Position numbers and translations under genes: made by a program
Notes under the pieces: model-generated
What the model was told of the DNA's origin: nothing
Database searches by the model: none
What the model saw: only the letters and a program-made list of their open reading frames with translations
Source of the DNA: Mycobacterium ostraviense
GTDB taxonomy: Bacteria; Actinomycetota; Actinomycetes; Mycobacteriales; Mycobacteriaceae
Direction: 5' to 3'
NCBI RefSeq assembly: GCF_002705925.1
Contig: NZ_NKRE01000001.1
Coordinates: 4,657,993 to 4,721,992 of the forward strand
Length of the DNA stretch: 64,000 bases
Part shown: in pieces, positions 1-8,400 of the stretch
Position numbering within the stretch: position 1 is the stretch's first letter
How the letters are laid out: every line of letters begins with the position of its first letter

Positions 1-1
1 G

Positions 2-829
2 CCTGCGAGACCGTCGGCAAAGCCAGCGGTGAAGGCGAAACCGGTTGTCGCACCACCGCAGACGCCGAGGCCGCAATCGTTGCCGGTGCCCGCCGATTCC
101 GGCCCGGCCCTAGCGAAAATTCCGAAGCTCGGCGACAAGCTGACCGGAAAAGTGTGGGAAGCGGTGGTCCGCAACGACCGGCGGCTGGCACGCATGTGTA
201 CGTCCGATTCGCCTGCGGCGACGGCGATCCGGCTATACGGTCCGTCGGGCGCCGCGTGGGCGGTGGGGATTATGCCGACCGAGGACCTGGTCGCCGTCGC
301 CAGCCACAGCACAATCACCTCGTCGGGGGTGCACCATGCGTCCCATGGCTACGTGGAAACCGCAGCGGGACGTCGCTTTCCATTCCTGCTCCGGTGGCAC
401 TCGGCGGGAGGCGCCGCACAGATCGACGAGATGCTGCCCTACGACCGGCCGTTCGAGACCGCGCACCTGAGGCGATGGGTGCTGGGACCGGGCGGCACGG
501 CCGTGCACGCCCCGCCGCAACCCTGGCTGCCGCTCGGCCCTGTCGGCGAATTGCTCTGGCGCAGCGTGATTCCCGCGTTCGGTTTGCCCGCCGTTCTGCG
601 CTGCCTCGCCGCGCTGTGGCGGCTGTCCGACGAGGGCGCCTTGCTCGATTCACATGGCCCCGTAGCGATCGCGGCCGGAATCGAACGAATGGTGTGCCAA
701 CGCGCGAACCTGACAACCGGCCGCTTCGCCGATATCGCTGCCGTCTACCGCATCGAGGAAGCCGCGGTGCGCGCCGCCGATGCTGCCCTGCAGAAGTGCC
801 TGCGACTGGGCCCGCAGCGGTGGTGGTAA
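2..829 (+). CDS. Hypothetical protein, 5' end outside window
   Basis: The frame is open to the left edge, so the gene probably starts outside the window. A GTG at 29 is only the first internal candidate start. The visible N-terminus is rich in Pro, Ala and Lys and looks like a disordered linker. The remaining ~220 residues are well composed, with Trp-rich stretches (WLPLGPVGELLW) and no membrane segment or motif that I recognise. It ends in LGPQRWW and is followed by a convergent toxin gene 76 bp away. I assign no function. Codon use is typical of the high-GC neighbourhood, so the reading frame itself is credible. Confidence 0.6.
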   Translation, partial: PARPSAKPAVKAKPVVAPPQTPRPQSLPVPADSGPALAKIPKLGDKLTGKVWEAVVRNDRRLARMCTSDSPAATAIRLYGPSGAAWAVGIMPTEDLVAVASHSTITSSGVHHASHGYVETAAGRRFPFLLRWHSAGGAAQIDEMLPYDRPFETAHLRRWVLGPGGTAVHAPPQPWLPLGPVGELLWRSVIPAFGLPAVLRCLAALWRLSDEGALLDSHGPVAIAAGIERMVCQRANLTTGRFADIAAVYRIEEAAVRAADAALQKCLRLGPQRWW

Positions 830-905
830 GCGTTGGCCTGGGTCGTCGCCGCCCGGGATAAGGTCAATTGTGCTCGACGTGCGCGGCCGCTGGGTCGTCG
901 CCACG

Positions 906-1532
906 TCAACAGCGGAGATCAAGCGCCGCGGCGACGATCGGTTTGGCCCACCCGGGCGTCGACGACAGATCCGGCGGACCCACGATCTGTCCCCGCACAA
1001 CGTGCAGCACGAGCTCGGGCCGCGGCGCCTTGCCTTCGCCCGGGTCGGCGTCTTGCGAGTTGTCGTACATGCGCAGTTCGGTCAGCGCAGGCAGCAGCCG
1101 CACCAGATTCAACCTGCTGTGCCGCCACCGACGCCGGATGTCGGCTTCGGGAATATCATGGCCACCCGCGTCGACCCGCCGCCGCACTCGCTCGATGTGG
1201 ACTTCAGGGCTGGCCAATCCGACATACCAGATCCGCACCTCAATGCCGTGTGATGCCGCCTCGGCGAGCAGTCGGGGCATGGTGCTTCCACCGAGCGTGG
1301 TTTCGAACGCGAGGTCCAGGCGTTCGTTGATTGCCCGTTCCAGCAGCCGCTTACCCTGTCGCCACGCCGTCGCGTTTGCCGCGGTTTGATCCAGTCCCGG
1401 ATTCGCCGCGATCAACCTCCGCGCTGCCTCGTCAGGGTTGTAATAGTCGGCGCCGGACGCGCGGAACATGGCGCCGCCGATGGTGCTCTTGCCCGCGCCG
1501 TTGACACCGGCGAGGACGTACAGCCGGCTCAG
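906..1532 (-). CDS. Zeta-type kinase toxin, non-standard start
   Basis: This is a small P-loop kinase of the zeta-toxin type, a family that phosphorylates nucleotide-sugar precursors or other small substrates. Visible motifs are a Walker A (GVNGAGKST) close to the N-terminus, FETTLGG in the middle and an Arg-rich RVRRRV lid-like stretch. The first ATG (1469) lies after the P-loop, so a protein starting there would lack the ATP site. The only upstream codon that keeps the family N-terminus (LSRLYVLAG) is a CTG at 1530-1532. It follows the antitoxin stop TGA directly and in the same frame. I therefore extend the gene to 1532. Either CTG initiation by termination-reinitiation or loss of the true start codon would explain this. 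Confidence 0.75.
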   Translation of the reverse strand: MSRLYVLAGVNGAGKSTIGGAMFRASGADYYNPDEAARRLIAANPGLDQTAANATAWRQGKRLLERAINERLDLAFETTLGGSTMPRLLAEAASHGIEVRIWYVGLASPEVHIERVRRRVDAGGHDIPEADIRRRWRHSRLNLVRLLPALTELRMYDNSQDADPGEGKAPRPELVLHVVRGQIVGPPDLSSTPGWAKPIVAAALDLRC

Positions 1533-1889
1533 TCAGCGCCGCCGCTTCGCGCGGGCCGCCTTCACCGCGACCTGCCCCAGCTGTTGCGGGCTGGCATCGA
1601 AAGCGGATGCCATCGCGGCCTTGGATTTTGGCGTCTGCATGCGCTCCAGCAAGCGGTCGAACTCTTCGGTCAACTCGTCCAGAGCAGGGGTAGCCGCGCG
1701 GGTCAGCGCTTCGAACTCGGCGTAGGACACCAGTACTGCCTTCGGCGTGTTGTGCTTGGTGATCGCGACCGCACCGTCGGCAGTGGCCATCTCCAGGACC
1801 GCGCCGAACTGGTTCTTGAACCGCGTGGCGGCGACGGTCGGCAGGTCGACGAGTTCCCCAGCGCGGTTTCGGTAGGTCAGAGTAGGCAT
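1533..1889 (-). CDS. Phd/YefM-family antitoxin
   Basis: This is a 118-residue protein whose residues ~15-70 have the Phd/YefM fold pattern: VAATRFKNQFGAVLEMA, then AVAITKHNTPKAVLVSYAEFEAL. The N-terminal half is expected to bind DNA and repress its own promoter. The charged C-terminal tail (KAARAKRRR) would contact the toxin. It lies directly upstream of the zeta-type toxin with no gap between its stop and the toxin frame, which is the usual antitoxin-first order. A Phd-type antitoxin with a zeta-type kinase is a mixed pair compared with classical epsilon/zeta modules. ATG at 1889 is chosen because a -10 element lies just upstream. Confidence 0.85.
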   Translation of the reverse strand: MPTLTYRNRAGELVDLPTVAATRFKNQFGAVLEMATADGAVAITKHNTPKAVLVSYAEFEALTRAATPALDELTEEFDRLLERMQTPKSKAAMASAFDASPQQLGQVAVKAARAKRRR

Positions 1890-1901
1890 GTCACCAGTAT
1901 A
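1890..1901 (-). promoter_or_regulatory. -10 element for a leaderless antitoxin-toxin mRNA
   Basis: On the minus strand TATACT (1896-1901) ends 6 nt before the antitoxin ATG. This places the expected transcription start at or next to the start codon, so the mRNA is probably leaderless, as is common in mycobacteria. No convincing -35 is visible. Confidence 0.5.
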
Positions 1902-2252
1902 GTCAAAGTAGCCAGATTAGCTATTTTGTTCGGAAGTAGCAGACCTCGAGATGGTGCCTCACATCGCGATGCCGCAGACCCGCGAACCTTTCGACCAGCT
2001 GGCCTGCGCGGGCCGCTGAGTAGCCGAACTGCATGTCGACTAGCGGCCCTGTGCCCCACGTTGTAGGACGCAACACCCACTTTCCCATCAGCCACATCAG
2101 TCTCCACCGGTTCGGGGTGTCTCTTTTTGCCCACCTGGTAGCGACAAATTAGTTGCGCCCCTTGACTTGTCGCCGAAAAGCGGTCGTGGGGCTGCGCCCG
2201 GGTGTGGGGAGATGGAAATCCCGTGCTGGTGCGGTTGGGTCGGCGGCTGACG

Positions 2253-2306
2253 GCCGCCGAGTGTGCGCTGATGGCGCCGACTGTGCGTTGGCGGCGCCGA
2301 CTGTGC
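2253..2306 (+). repeat. Three imperfect ~20-bp tandem units
   Basis: GGCGCCGACTGTGC occurs at 2273-2286 and 2293-2306, 20 bp apart. A diverged first unit, GGCCGCCGAGTGTGC, lies just upstream at about 2252-2266. Confidence 0.55.
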
Positions 2307-2466
2307 CGTCAGGGCGGGCAGATCGTGGATATTCCCGCCCTACATACACTCTCAAAGCCGTCACCGCACACTCGATACGGTCGCATGACAGCCGACTCGG
2401 TAAGCACCTGAGACATCCCCCGAACGCCTGCCATCACAAGAGGTTTGAGCACGATGCTCTATCGGC

Positions 2467-2506
2467 GTGCCGAAAACAGAGCCAAGGTGTGCCGAAAACA
2501 GAGCCA
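2467..2506 (+). repeat. 18-bp tandem direct repeat
   Basis: GTGCCGAAAACAGAGCCA is present at 2467-2484 and again, identical, at 2489-2506 (period 22 bp). A third partial echo, GCCAAGG, follows. Confidence 0.75.
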
Positions 2507-2919
2507 GGCAGCCAAGGCTGCACAGGAGGACATCTTTGACCAGCAGCATTCGTGGTTACCATGAATTACCGAGTGAGTCGGGCAAATTGCACCGACTTGG
2601 CCTGGGGTCCACGTCAAAGATGTGATTGCTGGGCCCGGACTCCGCTCAGCGCGGTGACTAGATCAGCACCGCCTCAGATCCGTATCCGTTGACCTACAAC
2701 GGATCCACTAGGTCGCGAGACCTGGCGGCCGGACACGGTTATGTGGACGTTGAAGCGAGTTTACTTCCGGGCGCATGGGTTAGGAGGGAACGCCAACGCA
2801 CGGCGGGCGGTGGCAGCCGTGGAACCGACGCTACGTGCGCCGAAAGGTTCTAGATAGCAGACCAGCTGGTCATCGACCGTCCGGCCCCGGTGACCGCCGC
2901 AACTAGCGACCGAGGTCCG

Positions 2920-4692
2920 CTAGACAAACTGACTGGTTACCCCCAAGAACGACCTGAGTTGGAAGCCGGCCAAGAGGGTGCCCAACGCAATGTCAGCCGC
3001 TATGGGAGCGCCGAACGCATAGACCAGCCCGCCGGCGGGGTCGCCGGCGAATGCCTGTTCCATTCCGCTGAGGAACAGGTTGACGTTGTAGGACGGCACA
3101 GTGGTGAAGATCGCGTTCGCGATGTCGGCTGTCGGAAGCAGCGCCGCGTAGGTGGTCGCAGCCGTCCTGGTAATGAAATTGGTGACCGTGGTGTTCGTTG
3201 ACTGCAGAAAGTGGATGAAGTCAGTCGGGGAGAACGCCGCCGGCGACAGCCCGGACAGCAGCGACGGTGAGCCCGCCGCGCCCAGTGGAGCCGCCAGCAG
3301 CGCGGCCGGGAGGTCGGGAAACGTCGCCATGCCGGCGCTGATGTCGTTCATGAACGCGCTGATTCCCTGCTGGGTTCCGATCGCCAGATAGCCTGGCAGG
3401 GAAGTGGTGGCGCTCAGCGGCGGCAGGACTCCGAATGGGGTGGGCACATTCGGCGGCGAGGTCGACCAGCCGTAGGCGGGATCGCCGTAGCCCCAGTTGA
3501 TCAGATACCTCAAGTTCGGCTGGACCAAATCCGCGATGGGCGTCCCGACGAATGGTATTGCCCGCACCGGGTCCAGGAGCGGCAAATTAGGGGTGGGGAT
3601 CATGTAGTAGCTGGTCGAGGTGGGGCCCACCGTGTTGGTCAACGGAATAGCCGTAGCAAGCTGCTCGGGGGTGAGACTCGCATACTGGCCGTGCAGGGAT
3701 TGGATGCCCATGAAGGCGTTGAGGTCGGCCAGGAAATTGATCGGGTATCGGGGAAAGTCGGCGGCGCCATCGTATTCGATTGTGTAGATCGTGGTCGGGA
3801 AGGAATTGTCCGGGGTTGCGCCGTACATCTCTATCCCCAGACTTGGGAGGCTGAGCCCGACGAAACGCTCGAACAGGCCTCCGTTGGGGTTCATCGGATT
3901 ACCGACCAACGTGAAGGTCAAATTGTTGAAGTACGGGCTTCCGGCGGCCCCCGAGTTGGTGGGGTTGAGCGCCCGCATTACCAGTGAGGAGATCATGGCG
4001 CTCTGCGATTCGCCCGCCACGTTGACGGTGTTTCCGCTGGTCAGCAGCCCTGCATAGGGAGGGTTAGTGCCGACGAGGGTATTGGTCAGGATGGTGACGC
4101 CTTGAGCCACCGACACGTTGAGGGGCAAGGTCTTGACACCGGTGTCGATATAGAACCCCTCCGGTGTGAAAAGGCTCTGCACTAGGGCCGGATCGACCGT
4201 GAAAATGGGCGCGATGTATTTCGAGACAATGTTGTTTACATAATCAATCGAAGGAATCGGGTTCCCGCTGCCACCCATGACCAGGGTGTTCACCGCTGCC
4301 GCCGAGGGAGCCGCGGACGTTAAGGTGCTCGACACTCCGGACGCGATACCGCCTAGCATCGCCCGGACGGGTGAGCTGATGGTTGCCAGCGCCTCCGATA
4401 CCGCGGCGGCATTGGCGGCCTCGGCCTGCGCGTAGGAAGTGGCCGCGGTGGCCAACGCCTGGGCGAACGCATCATGAAACGCGCCAGCTTGCGTCATAAC
4501 GGCCTGGCATTCCTGGCCATATGCGCGGAACAGGCTCGCGATGAGCTCCGACACCTCGTCGCGCGCCGCAGCTATCACCCCGGTCGTCGAAGCCACCGTG
4601 GCCGCGTTGGCCGCGCCGATCGCTGCGCGGATCTGCGCTACGTCTGCCGCAGCAGTCGCCACGATATCGGGCCGCGTGAGCATGTAGGTCAT
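2920..4692 (-). CDS. PE family protein with PE-PPE esterase domain
   Basis: This is a 590-residue protein. Residues 1-95 are a helical Ala-rich PE domain ending in the type VII secretion signal YxxxE (Tyr87, Glu91, YAQAE). The usual Pro-Glu is Pro-Asp here (RPDIV). The rest is a PE-PPE alpha/beta-hydrolase domain with the nucleophile elbow GESQSA, typical of the mycobacterial PE/PPE esterases. It is expected to be exported by an ESX system and to hydrolyse short acyl esters at the cell surface. I start at the ATG at 4692; the next ATG is three codons in. No PPE partner lies beside it. The next gene upstream, on the same strand, is the FadD ligase, 122 bp away. Confidence 0.92.
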   Translation of the reverse strand: MTYMLTRPDIVATAAADVAQIRAAIGAANAATVASTTGVIAAARDEVSELIASLFRAYGQECQAVMTQAGAFHDAFAQALATAATSYAQAEAANAAAVSEALATISSPVRAMLGGIASGVSSTLTSAAPSAAAVNTLVMGGSGNPIPSIDYVNNIVSKYIAPIFTVDPALVQSLFTPEGFYIDTGVKTLPLNVSVAQGVTILTNTLVGTNPPYAGLLTSGNTVNVAGESQSAMISSLVMRALNPTNSGAAGSPYFNNLTFTLVGNPMNPNGGLFERFVGLSLPSLGIEMYGATPDNSFPTTIYTIEYDGAADFPRYPINFLADLNAFMGIQSLHGQYASLTPEQLATAIPLTNTVGPTSTSYYMIPTPNLPLLDPVRAIPFVGTPIADLVQPNLRYLINWGYGDPAYGWSTSPPNVPTPFGVLPPLSATTSLPGYLAIGTQQGISAFMNDISAGMATFPDLPAALLAAPLGAAGSPSLLSGLSPAAFSPTDFIHFLQSTNTTVTNFITRTAATTYAALLPTADIANAIFTTVPSYNVNLFLSGMEQAFAGDPAGGLVYAFGAPIAADIALGTLLAGFQLRSFLGVTSQFV

Positions 4693-4814
4693 CGGACCGT
4701 CCTCCTCTACGGTGAGGGTCGGGAGGGAGCTACCAGTGAGCGTAGAGCGGTCTAACCGGCGTGTCCGGCGTTTACGCCTCGCATTTCCGGCCGCACATCC
4801 ACCGTTTGCGAACT

Positions 4815-6305
4815 TCAGCCGCCCCGGGCGGCGATCATGGCCGAGCGATTGACTTTGGTTGCCGCCGTGCGGGGAATCTGGTCGATGAATTCCACTGTCT
4901 TGGGCACCTTGTACGGCGCAAGCCGGTTCTTGGCGTACTCGATCACCTGTTGTTCGGTCAGCGGCGCCGCCGCTTGCACCACGGCATGGACCCGGCGTCC
5001 CCAGTGCGCGTCCGAGATGCCGATGACCACGACGTCGGCGATATCGGGGTGGCCGGCCAGTGCGGACTCCACCTCTGCCGGAAAGACGTTGGCACCGCCG
5101 GTGACGATCATGTCGGCGCGACGGTCGGTGATGTAGAGGTAGCCGTCGGTGTCCACGTGACCGATGTCGCCGGCCGACCGAAACCCGTCTTCGGTCGACG
5201 GAAGTGGCGGCGCGCCACCAAGATAGCGGTATCCCGCACTCATCGGCGCGCGCAGGTAGACCTCGCCTTGTTCGCCGGGGGGCAGCGGCTCCTGCTCGGC
5301 GTCCAGGATCCGGATCTCGGTGTCCCTGAAGCCGCGGCCGACGCTGCCCGGATGCGTCAGCCATTCGTCGCCGCGCAGCGCGGTGAGCCCCAGATTTTCG
5401 GTCATGCCGTAGGCCATCACAATCTGTTCCGGGCTCAGTAGCTCGAACCAGGTGTGCAGCAGCGTGGGCGGCATCACGGCGGCGCCCTGCAGGATGAAGT
5501 CGATGCTGGACAAGTCGCGCCGACCGATGTCGGGTACCGCGGCGATGCGCTTGAGCATTGTCGGGGTGGCCGTGAAGTTGGTAACTCGGTATTGCTCGAC
5601 CGTGTCGACAACCGTTGCGGCATCGAACTTTTCCAATACCACTAATTGGTCGCCGCCCAACAGGAAATGCAGGGCGGCAAAGCCGTTGGTGTGATACATC
5701 GGCGCGGGCACCAGGATGGTCTGGGGCTGGGCCACCGGCGTCCAGGCTGACAAGAACGGCTCGCTGTGCTGAGGCGTCCACAGCGACGGCGCCAGGTTGA
5801 GGATCACCTTGGGAACGCCGGTTGACCCGCTGCTGCAAATGCCGTGGGCGGTCGGGGAAACAGCTTCGGGCAGTGGGCTTTCCGGTTCGACGGCGGCGCG
5901 CACATCCAGCTCCCACCGGCTTTTCTCGTCGACCACGACGGCGGCGTCGATCACGTTCAGCACCCGGTTCCGCTCCCACTCGGGTAGGTCCCAGTGCATA
6001 GGAACCGGAACCGCGCCGATCTTCCAGCAGCCCAGGATGGTCAGTACGAGGTGCACGGAGTTGGGGATCGCGATGGCAACCAGAGAACCTATCTGGGCAC
6101 CACTGGCGTCCAGCGCCCGCGCCCATTGATTGGCACGGGCGTCGAGTTCGGCAAAGGTCAGCGTGCGGGTGCTGCCGTCGGGCGTCACGGTGGTCAGGGC
6201 CGCTTCGTCGCTTCGTTGCTCGGCCAGCTCCTGCAGCCTGGTCCCGAACGGGGTGCCGTCGGCCAGCGGGTTGGGGGCGACCGAGGATTCGCCGGCGTGG
6301 CTCAT
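4815..6305 (-). CDS. Acyl-CoA synthetase (FadD-like), last gene of fadE operon
   Basis: This is a 496-residue adenylate-forming enzyme expected to activate a carboxylic acid to its CoA thioester through an acyl-AMP. Visible motifs are the P-loop SSGSTGVPK (~residues 157-165), YGMTENLG, the hinge region ITDRRADMIVTGGANVFP, and the C-terminal IPRTAATKVNR with the catalytic Lys. Its ATG overlaps the stop of the upstream small FadE (ATGA), so it is translationally coupled as the last of five genes read leftward. The substrate cannot be read from sequence. The oxygenases and hydratases nearby suggest a ring-containing acid. Confidence 0.93.
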   Translation of the reverse strand: MSHAGESSVAPNPLADGTPFGTRLQELAEQRSDEAALTTVTPDGSTRTLTFAELDARANQWARALDASGAQIGSLVAIAIPNSVHLVLTILGCWKIGAVPVPMHWDLPEWERNRVLNVIDAAVVVDEKSRWELDVRAAVEPESPLPEAVSPTAHGICSSGSTGVPKVILNLAPSLWTPQHSEPFLSAWTPVAQPQTILVPAPMYHTNGFAALHFLLGGDQLVVLEKFDAATVVDTVEQYRVTNFTATPTMLKRIAAVPDIGRRDLSSIDFILQGAAVMPPTLLHTWFELLSPEQIVMAYGMTENLGLTALRGDEWLTHPGSVGRGFRDTEIRILDAEQEPLPPGEQGEVYLRAPMSAGYRYLGGAPPLPSTEDGFRSAGDIGHVDTDGYLYITDRRADMIVTGGANVFPAEVESALAGHPDIADVVVIGISDAHWGRRVHAVVQAAAPLTEQQVIEYAKNRLAPYKVPKTVEFIDQIPRTAATKVNRSAMIAARGG

Positions 6306-7237
6306 GCGGGTACCGGCCCGGTGAAGAGCGTCTCCAGATAGCCGTCACGGACATCGGAGATCAGGCGGCGACTCAGTGCTTCGGTTCCCAACGGCAACCG
6401 GATCAGCGGTTGAGTGTGCCGGTCCAGCACGCTGACGTCGGACTCGTCGCAGAAGCCCAGCGCGCCGAGCAGTTGGTGTGACGTGCGCAGCACCTGCCGC
6501 GCGGTGTCGGCGGCCTGCAGCCGCAGCACCAGCGCGTCGGCCGAACCCGCTTGCGCCGCAGTCGATCGCGATCGGCTAAGGGTGTACTTGGCGAGTTCGA
6601 AAAGCCCGCGGACCGCGACGGCCGCATCTGCGACGGCAAACCTGACCGCCTGGAAATCGGCCAGCGGCCTGCCGAACTGAACCCGGCTCCGCACGTGATC
6701 GGTGGCGATGTTCAGCGACTGCTGCGCCGCCCCCAGCAGCTGCCATGATCCCAGCACAAGATGAAGGTTAATGTCGGCGGCCGAAACCGTGCCATCGGGC
6801 GCTCCCAAGGCCGCCGGCACCAGAAACGGCCCCAGTTTGGCCGCGGTGCGCACCGCAGGTTGCACGGGATAACGAGTGCCGTCGAGGTCGGCGGCGATCC
6901 AGTCGCCGGGTAAGTCGCCGTGATCGACGCGGGGTGCTTGCGGATTCACCAGAGCCAGGCGGGCGCCGTCGATCGCCAGCAACTCTTCGACGAGGGGGTA
7001 GGGCAACGCGGCGGCGCCGGCGGCCTGGCACAGCACCGCGGCGGCCAGCAGATCGTCGGATGCGGATCGCACGTCCAGCTCGAATGCGCCCAGCTGCACC
7101 AGCGCCTCGCGTGCCGCGCCGCGAACGCTGTCGTCGGTCTCGGCCCGCAGCGCCGCCGCGGGCCCGCCCACCCGCGCGAGGCGCTTGGCCGCGATGGCGG
7201 CGAAGTCGGTAATATCTTGCGGCAGTTCGGTATTCAC
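6302..7237 (-). CDS. Acyl-CoA dehydrogenase, small subunit type (FadE)
   Basis: This is a 311-residue FadE homologue, shorter than canonical ACADs (~380). It lacks the SEPxAGSD flavin/substrate motif but keeps the second-half signature RVQFGRPLADFQAV. This pattern fits the non-canonical subunit of the alpha2beta2 ACADs known from mycobacterial steroid degradation (FadE28/FadE29 type). It is coupled on both sides by ATGA overlaps: upstream to the large FadE at 7234-8400, its likely partner, and downstream to FadD. Start ATG at 7237. Confidence 0.85.
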   Translation of the reverse strand: MNTELPQDITDFAAIAAKRLARVGGPAAALRAETDDSVRGAAREALVQLGAFELDVRSASDDLLAAAVLCQAAGAAALPYPLVEELLAIDGARLALVNPQAPRVDHGDLPGDWIAADLDGTRYPVQPAVRTAAKLGPFLVPAALGAPDGTVSAADINLHLVLGSWQLLGAAQQSLNIATDHVRSRVQFGRPLADFQAVRFAVADAAVAVRGLFELAKYTLSRSRSTAAQAGSADALVLRLQAADTARQVLRTSHQLLGALGFCDESDVSVLDRHTQPLIRLPLGTEALSRRLISDVRDGYLETLFTGPVPA

Positions 7238-8400
7238 CGGTGTTCCCCCAAGACGTCACGTGCTACCAGCATTCGCTGTACTTCGATGGTGCCCGACGCC
7301 ACGGTGGCCGCCTGTGCGTAACGCCAATGATCTTCGATCGCGCCGTGCAGCGGGGCCATGACACCGCTGTCCAGCGCTGCCGGGCCGAGCACGTCGAAAA
7401 GCAGCTCGGCGACCTGTTGATCGCAGGTGGTGGTCGCGATACGGGCGGCACTGGCTGCCGCACCCGCCTCCGGATCATCCTGCAGCGACACCGCTCGATA
7501 GGCCAGTAATCTGGCCACCCGTAAGTCGACGAGCGCCCGAACCCAGCGCACCCGAATCGATTCGGGCAGCCGGTCCCAGTCGTCGCGGAGTTCGGTGCGC
7601 AGCCGGTGCAGCAACGATTCGCAGCGTGCGTAACGGGCGATGCCGACGCGTTCAAAGGCCAGGGCTTCCCGCATCACCCGCCAACCGTCGCCGGGCTCGC
7701 CCAGCACATCGCCGGGGAAGGCCGGCACCCCGTCGAGGAACATCTCGTTGAGGTGATGCGGGCCCAGCATCGACGGAATTGGCCGGACCGTGATACCGGG
7801 CCGGTCCATCGGAACCAGAAACAGGGTGAGCCGCTTGGATTTAGGAGCATCCGGGTGTGTACACGCCGCCAGCACACACCACGAGGCCATCTGGGCATAC
7901 GACGTCCACACCTTCTGGCCGGTGATGCGCCAGCTCCGGCCGTCCGGGCCGTCCGGCACAGCGCGGGTGCGCAGCGACGCCAGGTCGGTGCCCGCCTCCG
8001 GCTCGGAAAAGCCTTGGCACCACACCACTTCGCCGGCAGCGATCGCCAACAGGTGCTTGGCCTTCTGTTCTGCCGTTCCGTATCGCATGATCGCCGGGCC
8101 CACCCAGTTGATGCCCATGTACTGCGGGCCGCGCGGCTCGTGGTGGGCCCACATCTCTTCGCGTAGCACGGTCTGCTGCCAGATCGAACCACCGCCGCCA
8201 CCATGTTCTTTAGGCCAGGCCAGTGCCAGCAGCCGTTCGGCGGCAAGGAGTTTGCAGAATGACTCGGTGGTGGCCAGGTCCTGGGGATCGTCGGTGCAGG
8301 CGCCGAGGAAGCCGGCGGGCACGTGGTTGGCGATCAACTGCCGGAGCCGGGTTCGCAGTTCAGCAGCGTCATCGCCGAGGTCGTAATCCATCGTCGTCAT
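7234..8400 (-). CDS. Acyl-CoA dehydrogenase, large subunit type (FadE)
   Basis: This is a 388-residue ACAD with the flavin/substrate loop GFSEPEAGTDLASLR in the middle and the C-terminal SGTIEVQRMLVARDVLG segment that closes the FAD site. It is expected to oxidise an acyl-CoA to the 2-enoyl-CoA. It lies between two other FadE genes with 4-bp ATGA overlaps on both sides, and probably pairs with the short FadE downstream (6302-7237). The start at 8400 (MTTMDYDLG) coincides with the upstream stop. Confidence 0.9.
   Translation of the reverse strand: MTTMDYDLGDDAAELRTRLRQLIANHVPAGFLGACTDDPQDLATTESFCKLLAAERLLALAWPKEHGGGGGSIWQQTVLREEMWAHHEPRGPQYMGINWVGPAIMRYGTAEQKAKHLLAIAAGEVVWCQGFSEPEAGTDLASLRTRAVPDGPDGRSWRITGQKVWTSYAQMASWCVLAACTHPDAPKSKRLTLFLVPMDRPGITVRPIPSMLGPHHLNEMFLDGVPAFPGDVLGEPGDGWRVMREALAFERVGIARYARCESLLHRLRTELRDDWDRLPESIRVRWVRALVDLRVARLLAYRAVSLQDDPEAGAAASAARIATTTCDQQVAELLFDVLGPAALDSGVMAPLHGAIEDHWRYAQAATVASGTIEVQRMLVARDVLGEHR

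Larger units (their letters stand above)
1902..2919. other. About 1 kb without a recognisable gene
   Basis: Short frames exist on both strands, but none has a recognisable motif or a good ribosome binding site, and they overlap each other. The stretch holds two short direct-repeat clusters (listed separately) and is locally less GC-rich. It may be a decayed region between the toxin-antitoxin pair and the PE gene. Confidence 0.5.

Noticed and set aside
906..1469. ATG 1469 as start of the zeta-type toxin
   Set aside because: It would remove the Walker A motif, which is visible just upstream in the same frame.
2202..2411. 69-codon plus-strand frame with Arg-rich sequence
   Set aside because: Its sequence is produced mostly by the 20-bp tandem repeats; no homology signal or start signal.
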